Shown here in pieces: positions 58,829-64,000 of a DNA stretch of 64,000 nt. Positions within the stretch are counted from its first letter, which is position 1. Every line of letters begins with the position of its first letter. The stretch covers positions 976,293 to 1,040,292 of the forward strand of contig NZ_WBPF01000005.1 in NCBI RefSeq assembly GCF_008923725.1, read 5' to 3'. Source of the DNA: Bacillus sp. CH140a_4T. Lineage in GTDB: Bacteria > Bacillota > Bacilli > Bacillales > Bacillaceae_G. Under the pieces are notes generated by a model. The model was not told the DNA's origin, made no database searches, and saw only the letters and a program-made list of their open reading frames with translations. Both the position numbers and the translations under genes were made by a program.

Positions 58829-59439
58829 TTTCCCTCCCCCTTTATTTCTATTTCCCCTCCAGTAAATCGCTCCATTGTCACATGCCCTACATGATTAATT
58901 CCCTCTGTTTTAAATACTTTTAATATTGTAAGTACAATTATTTTCAAATCTAATAAAAATGAGTGATTCTCCACATACCATACATCCAATTCAAATTTTT
59001 CTTCCCAGGTAATCAAATTCCTACCATTTATTTGTGCCCATCCCGTAATTCCTGGTTTTACATTATGCCTTTTAGCCTGTTTACTAGAATATAAGGGCAA
59101 GTATTCCATCAATAATGGTCGTGGACCTACTAAACTTAAATCACCCCTTACAACATTTATAAGTTGGGGTAATTCATCTAAACTATATTTTCTAAGAATT
59201 GCTCCAAAAGTAGTCAGTCTATTTTTATCTGGAAGTAATTCCCCATCACTATCTTTCTTATCTAGCATAGTTCTAAACTTATAAACATTAAACGGTTTTC
59301 CATGCAGTCCTGGACGCTGTTGTTTAAACAGTACAGGTGCTCCTAATTTCATCCTAACTAAAATTGCAACAATAAGAATAGGAAGCAAGCATACAAATAA
59401 TAACAATAAAGAAATACATACATCAAAAATTCTTTTCAT
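58825..59439 (-). CDS. Undecaprenyl-phosphate sugar phosphotransferase (PglC-like)
   Basis: A 204-residue monotopic phosphoglycosyl transferase: a re-entrant N-terminal helix (residues 6-28), then the family blocks KQQRPGLHGKPFNVYKFRTM with the catalytic Asp-Glu in YSLDELPQLINV, LSLVGPRPLL, and KPGITGWAQINGRN. It transfers a sugar-1-phosphate from a UDP-sugar to undecaprenyl phosphate, the first membrane step of glycan assembly. Minimal PglC-type length (no polytopic N-terminus). Confidence 0.92.
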   Translation of the reverse strand: MKRIFDVCISLLLLFVCLLPILIVAILVRMKLGAPVLFKQQRPGLHGKPFNVYKFRTMLDKKDSDGELLPDKNRLTTFGAILRKYSLDELPQLINVVRGDLSLVGPRPLLMEYLPLYSSKQAKRHNVKPGITGWAQINGRNLITWEEKFELDVWYVENHSFLLDLKIIVLTILKVFKTEGINHVGHVTMERFTGGEIEIKGEGK

Positions 59440-59506
59440 GTACTATCCTCCTTACTTAATTACGTTTCATATTCCTAACACGAAAGACCATTTAGAACTT
59501 TATATG

Positions 59507-59562
59507 TAATTAAACAAAACAAGGGGCAACTACAGTTAGTTGCCCCTTGTTTTGTTTAATTA
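59507..59562. terminator. 26-bp perfect hairpin
   Basis: Arms of 26 bases beginning TAATTAAACAAAACAAGGGG pair perfectly around CAGT. This is far longer than a usual terminator. It lies between the beta-helix gene and the sugar transferase gene on the minus strand and should end transcription from upstream. Confidence 0.85.
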
Positions 59563-59698
59563 CGTCACCTTTCATTAGTTTTATTTCATCAAACAGTTTA
59601 AAAATAGCTAGCCTAAGTGAATATTTCCATACGATATCACTACTTATTTGCAAAGAATCTGTTACTCCATTCATTATAACTTTACACGTACACGCCAT
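59510..59698 (-). CDS. Possible 62-residue protein ending in the hairpin
   Basis: An open frame of 62 codons overlaps the end of the beta-helix gene by 17 bases and stops inside the hairpin at 59507-59562. It begins MACTCKVIMNGVTDSLQISS and has a helical, lysine-rich second half. The ribosome site is weak (AAAGGA at about 11 bases). B. cereus-group stop codons often lie inside terminators, which favours it slightly. I do not recognise a family. It may be just the transcribed trailer. Confidence 0.35.
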   Translation of the reverse strand: MACTCKVIMNGVTDSLQISSDIVWKYSLRLAIFKLFDEIKLMKGDVIKQNKGQLTVVAPCFV

Positions 59699-62003
59699 TA
59701 ATATAATTATCCTTTTTTATATGTTCATCCCTTAATTTGATAATTACTGTGTCCACAATATTATCTTTAAAAATTAAAGCGATTGAGGATGAAATTTGAT
59801 TTGCATTCACGCCTATCATACTTTTGTTTGACCTAAATATATTATTTTCTATTAACATAAACTCACTCGTAAATGTTTCATTCCAAAAATTAATTATACT
59901 GTCTGTCGATTCCGAATTAAGATATTCAAATGCATTATTATTAAATTCTATTCTCCCACCAATGTCCCATAAAAAAAATGCCGATCCCCATTTTCCCCCT
60001 CTAAAATTACTATTTTTCACTTTTAGCATCGCTATCCTTTGAGAAGACTCAACAGTAAAAAGATTATAAGCATCCCAACTAAATGAACATCCATTAAATT
60101 CATATTCTGCTTGAGGAGTTTTTGTAACAAATGATATTGTACCGCTGTTCTCAAATTTACATCCCGTATATACTCCTGGCGGTAAATTCGTAATGATTCC
60201 TTGCGGGTGTTTCGTATCTATAAAAGAAATATTATTTAATCTCCATCCATTTTTCATACCAGGTGATACGCCTGTCAAACTTGTACCCTCTACAGCCCCT
60301 CCTTTAATAACACAATCTGATATAGTTTGTGGTTCTGCTGAGAAACCAATTATTGAACCTAACTGTGAAAATGAATGAAATAAATCTCGATCACTAAAAA
60401 ATTCACATTGGTTGACTTGAATACAATATGCTTTATCTCTTCCCATTAACAATGCGCTATTATGAAAAATACAGTTACCAATAAGTGCTTCTTTATCCCC
60501 TTGATCTATCGTGACTCGAGTAGCATACATTTGATTATTCGTAAAAGTTACTTCTCCGCTTAAAACACAACTTACTTCCCTTAAGTGATTATTGCTTACA
60601 ATTACTTTCTCTACATTTTCGCCTACTACTAATGAATTATTAACTAATTTATTTTGAATGATATTAATATATCTACCACCGACTACAACAACGTTATATC
60701 CCTGATTATCATATATGTTATTACGTTCAATGTTTATATATTGATTTAATCGATATCCATCTTCAATATCTATTCCTCCCTGAGGCGCTGTACCTTTCAT
60801 TTTGTAAATTTCACAATCTCTAATATAAATTTGTTTCGCTCCAGATACGCTTATCCCAAGCCTTCTACAATCATGTATTTTACATTTCTCAATAAATACA
60901 TTTCGAGAAAATTCCGGAATTCTAACAGTGATTTTACAACCGTTTTCCGTAGGTATTTCACCTTGGTGAAGAACTATCTTCGCATAATCTGCTTCTTTTG
61001 GAACACTCACTTCTTCAAAAAACTTTACTCTCTTCGCAGCCGTTACAAAAGTATTATCAGCCTTATAAAATAACACATCATATAATTCTGTATATATTTC
61101 TGAACCAGTTCCACCATAGCCATCTCCATACAAACCGAAATATCCCCATTTTATAATGCTACTATGATGTAAATCTATTTTTAAATTCGATCTAATTTTA
61201 TTACCATCTACTATTAGGGAACCATTTATATCACTAATCCCCCCTACTTCAAATGTACCAGCAAAATCATATTCTCCAATTTGTCCCCATGTACTTTCCA
61301 TTGCTATACCATCGCCAGTACAATTTAAGATTTCCATATTATCTATTGAAATGTAGTTCATATTACTCCCCTCAGCAGGAGTCGTATTTCCTACTTCAAT
61401 CCCATATCCCCATTCATGAGTATGAGGAATCGTTGTATAATCGTGTGTATCTTTATCCCCTTGAACCCTTCCATTCGTAACCCGAGAAAATTTTTGATTT
61501 CTTTGATATCGTACGATTGCATATTTAACTAATCCATTACTTCTTATTTTTAAAGTTGATCCACCTAAATTTAAAGTCATAAAGCTTTGTGGCTCAATTG
61601 GTGTATTTTCATCAATTAAATATGTCCCCATAGGTAAAACAACTTCTATAAATCCTTGTTGAGATGCCCATAATAATGCATTATTAATCCCTTTAGAAGT
61701 ATTATCCGCGTCCGTTCCATCATTTTTAACATTCCATCTCTCTAACTCAAGAAAATATGTGCCCGAAATCACATTAGCAGATTCTGTTTCTCCAATCAGT
61801 GATTGTCTAGACTTAGAACTTCCAAATGTCTTGCTTTTAAGTTTACTTACTAACCTCTCAAATGTATTCTCCGTTGATACTTTTACGTTCCCTTTTTTTG
61901 TCCCAATAAATAACTCATTAGTATCTATACAAAAACAAAATTCTCCCTCGCTTAACACAGGAAGATTACTTTTCAAAACACATGTCACCTGAAATTTTGC
62001 CAT
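59682..62003 (-). CDS. Right-handed beta-helix protein with phage tailspike-like N-terminus
   Basis: A 773-residue protein. Residues about 14-42 (LSEGEFCFCIDTNELFIGTK) match the adaptor repeat at the start of Gram-positive phage tail fibres and hyaluronidase-like proteins. A pectate-lyase-type domain starts at ERWNVKNDGTDADNTSKGINNAL (in pieces; the usual DG-x-DDT region). Many beta-helix coils follow to the end, with repeated N-N-x-(I/F) turns such as IERNNIYDNQGYN and VSNNHLREV. No signal peptide is visible. It probably binds or cleaves a polysaccharide. Its place between polysaccharide genes is notable. The ATG follows GGAGG at a long 13-base spacing. Confidence 0.78.
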   Translation of the reverse strand: MAKFQVTCVLKSNLPVLSEGEFCFCIDTNELFIGTKKGNVKVSTENTFERLVSKLKSKTFGSSKSRQSLIGETESANVISGTYFLELERWNVKNDGTDADNTSKGINNALLWASQQGFIEVVLPMGTYLIDENTPIEPQSFMTLNLGGSTLKIRSNGLVKYAIVRYQRNQKFSRVTNGRVQGDKDTHDYTTIPHTHEWGYGIEVGNTTPAEGSNMNYISIDNMEILNCTGDGIAMESTWGQIGEYDFAGTFEVGGISDINGSLIVDGNKIRSNLKIDLHHSSIIKWGYFGLYGDGYGGTGSEIYTELYDVLFYKADNTFVTAAKRVKFFEEVSVPKEADYAKIVLHQGEIPTENGCKITVRIPEFSRNVFIEKCKIHDCRRLGISVSGAKQIYIRDCEIYKMKGTAPQGGIDIEDGYRLNQYINIERNNIYDNQGYNVVVVGGRYINIIQNKLVNNSLVVGENVEKVIVSNNHLREVSCVLSGEVTFTNNQMYATRVTIDQGDKEALIGNCIFHNSALLMGRDKAYCIQVNQCEFFSDRDLFHSFSQLGSIIGFSAEPQTISDCVIKGGAVEGTSLTGVSPGMKNGWRLNNISFIDTKHPQGIITNLPPGVYTGCKFENSGTISFVTKTPQAEYEFNGCSFSWDAYNLFTVESSQRIAMLKVKNSNFRGGKWGSAFFLWDIGGRIEFNNNAFEYLNSESTDSIINFWNETFTSEFMLIENNIFRSNKSMIGVNANQISSSIALIFKDNIVDTVIIKLRDEHIKKDNYINGVYV

Positions 62004-62267
62004 AATTTATATATAACCTCCAACTAAGATAGAAGTTGAATTCCGATAGAAAATTCAAACTCACATCAGTAGATTGGGATAAATATTTTATATTCCGCTT
62101 ACATACGTATCCCTTTAATAGAATACTATGCATTATATAAATACGATGTTAGGGCTATTACTTCATGTTTTCTAATTAAAATCAAGTTTCGTTTCATACT
62201 AACATGCTTCAACAACACTATACTTCCTTAATAATTCAAATTGGTATAATATCTATACTTTTTATAG

Positions 62268-63806
62268 CTAAATAACGTTTTGTTTCTTTTTAATTTGTAA
62301 AAACATCATACTAAAGATATTCCTTATATATTGAAATTCTGTGCTTTTATAAAAAATTAAAATGTATATTACATTTGGTACTAATAAGCAAATCACACCT
62401 TTTCCGACTAACGAAATAAAGGTACTACCTTCTATGAAATAATTACATATACTTGTAGTAATGAAACCTGTTACAACAGTTAAAAATATATAAAATACAT
62501 ATGTTATAAAATACTTCCAAACCGATTTCTTAAAAAGATTTTTATATACAATATAAGGCTGAATCCAAAGTACAGTAGCAATTGTACTAATCGCCGTTCC
62601 TATGAATATACCTACCAATCCAAACATTTTGGCTAATAGAATAGATAAACTTAAATTGATTATCGCTTCAACTAACGGAATATACTTATCTTGTACAAAT
62701 AATCCCGCTTTATTTTTAAAAATAGCTATCGCGGTTCGCATCCCTGTTAAATAAAAGTTTATGAGTATCACTACAAAAACCATGTTATTTAATAAATACT
62801 TCTTATCAAGCCACCACCCTATAAATGGCTCTAACAGATTAAATAAAAATATGGTACAAAAAGAAAAGATCCAAAAATTCACTAAATAAGTCACTTTAAA
62901 TATTTCATAATTTTTGTCATTATTCTCAGTTGCGATTAGATTTCCTACACTTGCCTCAATACCATTTAATATAGGATTTACTACGGCTGCTAATTGATTT
63001 ATTATCATTGTATAGTTCGAATATATCCCGACCATAGCAAGACCTACAAAAGATGAAATCAGTATATTATCCGTTCCAAATACAATGTATCCTCCAATAT
63101 TATGCAAAAACATTGCCTTTACATTTATAATTAATTTTTCTTTCGTATCATTATCTATATAATACTTCTTTTTTGTCTTTATATAAGGATAGTTCTTATT
63201 CACAATCCTACCGTTTACGACATTTTGAATTACATATATACTCAACTCTATAATTAAATACAAAATATAATTTTTCGTGTACATTAATATAAATATTTTG
63301 AATATTGTAGTTAGCACTTGGAATAAGAGATCTACCCTAGCCAATATGTATCCTCTTTGATCTGCTTGTATTAAAGACCTCTTATGAGCATTTAAATAGG
63401 TAACTACATTTTTCACCACGAATATCGAATAGATTATCGCAACATTCGATATAGACTCCCCATCTTTCATTAAATAACTTAAAACAGGATATATCATAGC
63501 ACTTATTACTAGAATAATGATTGCTAAAATCTGATAAATTTTTTTATATAATTGAACTAGAGCTATAATTTTATACTGATTATTTTCTGCCAATGGTTTA
63601 TACAAATTGTATACTATACTTGCTCCTATACCAGCCTCAATTAACACTAACATGGATAAAACATTAATTAACAAACCATCTATCCCTAAATACTCTATTC
63701 CTAAACTATCTAAAAAAACTTTCCTAGATATAAACCCTAGAATAACAATAACCATTTGAGAAAATATACTTATTGATATATTCTTGATTGAATGCATCGT
63801 TCGCAT
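62268..63806 (-). CDS. Wzx-type polysaccharide flippase/export protein
   Basis: A 512-residue membrane protein with 12-14 hydrophobic segments (MATE/MVF-like polysaccharide synthase family). The start KNISISIFSQMVIVILGFISRKVFLDSLGIEYLGIDGL in pieces is typical of O-antigen/teichoic-type flippases. It should flip undecaprenyl-linked oligosaccharide across the membrane. The ATG follows AAGGGGATTAATC. The 62004-62267 gap downstream of it holds only AT-rich spacer with no recognisable element. Confidence 0.85.
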   Translation of the reverse strand: MRTMHSIKNISISIFSQMVIVILGFISRKVFLDSLGIEYLGIDGLLINVLSMLVLIEAGIGASIVYNLYKPLAENNQYKIIALVQLYKKIYQILAIIILVISAMIYPVLSYLMKDGESISNVAIIYSIFVVKNVVTYLNAHKRSLIQADQRGYILARVDLLFQVLTTIFKIFILMYTKNYILYLIIELSIYVIQNVVNGRIVNKNYPYIKTKKKYYIDNDTKEKLIINVKAMFLHNIGGYIVFGTDNILISSFVGLAMVGIYSNYTMIINQLAAVVNPILNGIEASVGNLIATENNDKNYEIFKVTYLVNFWIFSFCTIFLFNLLEPFIGWWLDKKYLLNNMVFVVILINFYLTGMRTAIAIFKNKAGLFVQDKYIPLVEAIINLSLSILLAKMFGLVGIFIGTAISTIATVLWIQPYIVYKNLFKKSVWKYFITYVFYIFLTVVTGFITTSICNYFIEGSTFISLVGKGVICLLVPNVIYILIFYKSTEFQYIRNIFSMMFLQIKKKQNVI

Positions 63807-63867
63807 GATTAATCCCCTTCATTAACTAGATCATTTCTAAGTAGAAAGAATCCTCATAACAATAAAG

Positions 63868-64000
63868 TTATATTATCCTGGCAATAATTTCACCCTCATA
63901 ATTTAAGTCACTAATTGCATTCACATTAGTTCCAGCATTTACTTCACCAACATACTTATTTTTTATAGGTTGTTTTTCTGTCGCTTTCTTCAAAAACCAT
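63868..64000 (-). CDS. Partial gene at the window edge (C-terminal 44 codons)
   Basis: An open frame enters from beyond the right edge and ends at the stop 63868-63870. Its visible end reads WFLKKATEKQPIKNKYVGEV and continues to a C-terminus EGEIIARII. It lies 61 bases upstream of the flippase gene on the same strand, so it is probably part of the same polysaccharide operon. Too little is visible to assign a function. Confidence 0.5.
   Translation of the reverse strand, partial: WFLKKATEKQPIKNKYVGEVNAGTNVNAISDLNYEGEIIARII

Overview
The window is low-GC Firmicute chromosome. Gene content, strong GGAGG-type ribosome sites, frequent TTG/GTG starts, SirA, HutP, LexA with a CGAAC-N4-GTTYG box, CidAB and an SLH-anchored amidase together point to the Bacillus cereus group. 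This is inferred from protein families; I ran no database search. I see no rRNA, tRNA, CRISPR array or intact insertion sequence.

Layout. (1) 0.2-9.3 kb: orphan PAS histidine kinase, mhqD-mhqO quinone-detoxification pair with MhqR-type operators, putP, yerD-like FMN glutamate synthase homologue, Old Yellow Enzyme, CarD-like regulator. (2) 9.5-15.6 kb: complete histidine-utilisation operon hutP-hutH-hutU-hutI-hutG on the minus strand, with promoter, overlapping cre and internal HutP-dependent terminator. (3) 15.7-29.2 kb: RHH-methyltransferase fusion, PfpI protein and P-loop kinase, an SOS-box gene, yneK, ccdC, ccdA, transporters, cidR/cidAB, Nudix. (4) 29.2-31.7 kb: a gene-poor patch with a 48-codon BC1881-type gene, then an SLH amidase. 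(5) 31.9-47.8 kb: NERD protein, heterodimeric ABC exporter, yneF, sirA, tkt, phosphonate-type ABC transporter divergent from a nucleotidase with a PhoP-like box, ynzC, yneB, lexA. (6) 47.9-49.6 kb: PadR/HAAS/DUF4097 operon. (7) 49.8-56.7 kb: a complete lasso-peptide biosynthetic operon of the paeninodin/pseudomycoidin type, including a 41-residue precursor gene at 54658-54783. (8) 57.0-64.0 kb: cell-surface polysaccharide or glycan genes (aminotransferase, acetyltransferase, sugar-phosphate transferase, phage-tailspike-like beta-helix protein, Wzx-type flippase) running off the right edge.

How the parts fit. Genes lexA, yneB, ynzC, tkt, sirA, yneF, ccdA, ccdC and yneK lie in the same relative order as the compact B. 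subtilis lexA-yneK block, but are separated by large accessory inserts; yneA and ccdB are missing. The lasso operon is the most striking item. Cyclase C, precursor A, HPr-kinase-like K, RRE protein B1, leader peptidase B2, nucleotidyltransferase and exporter D are co-directional and tightly packed, with a hairpin just after the precursor gene. The predicted product has a nine-residue A1-D9 ring and a C-terminal serine, the residue that PadeK phosphorylates in paeninodin.
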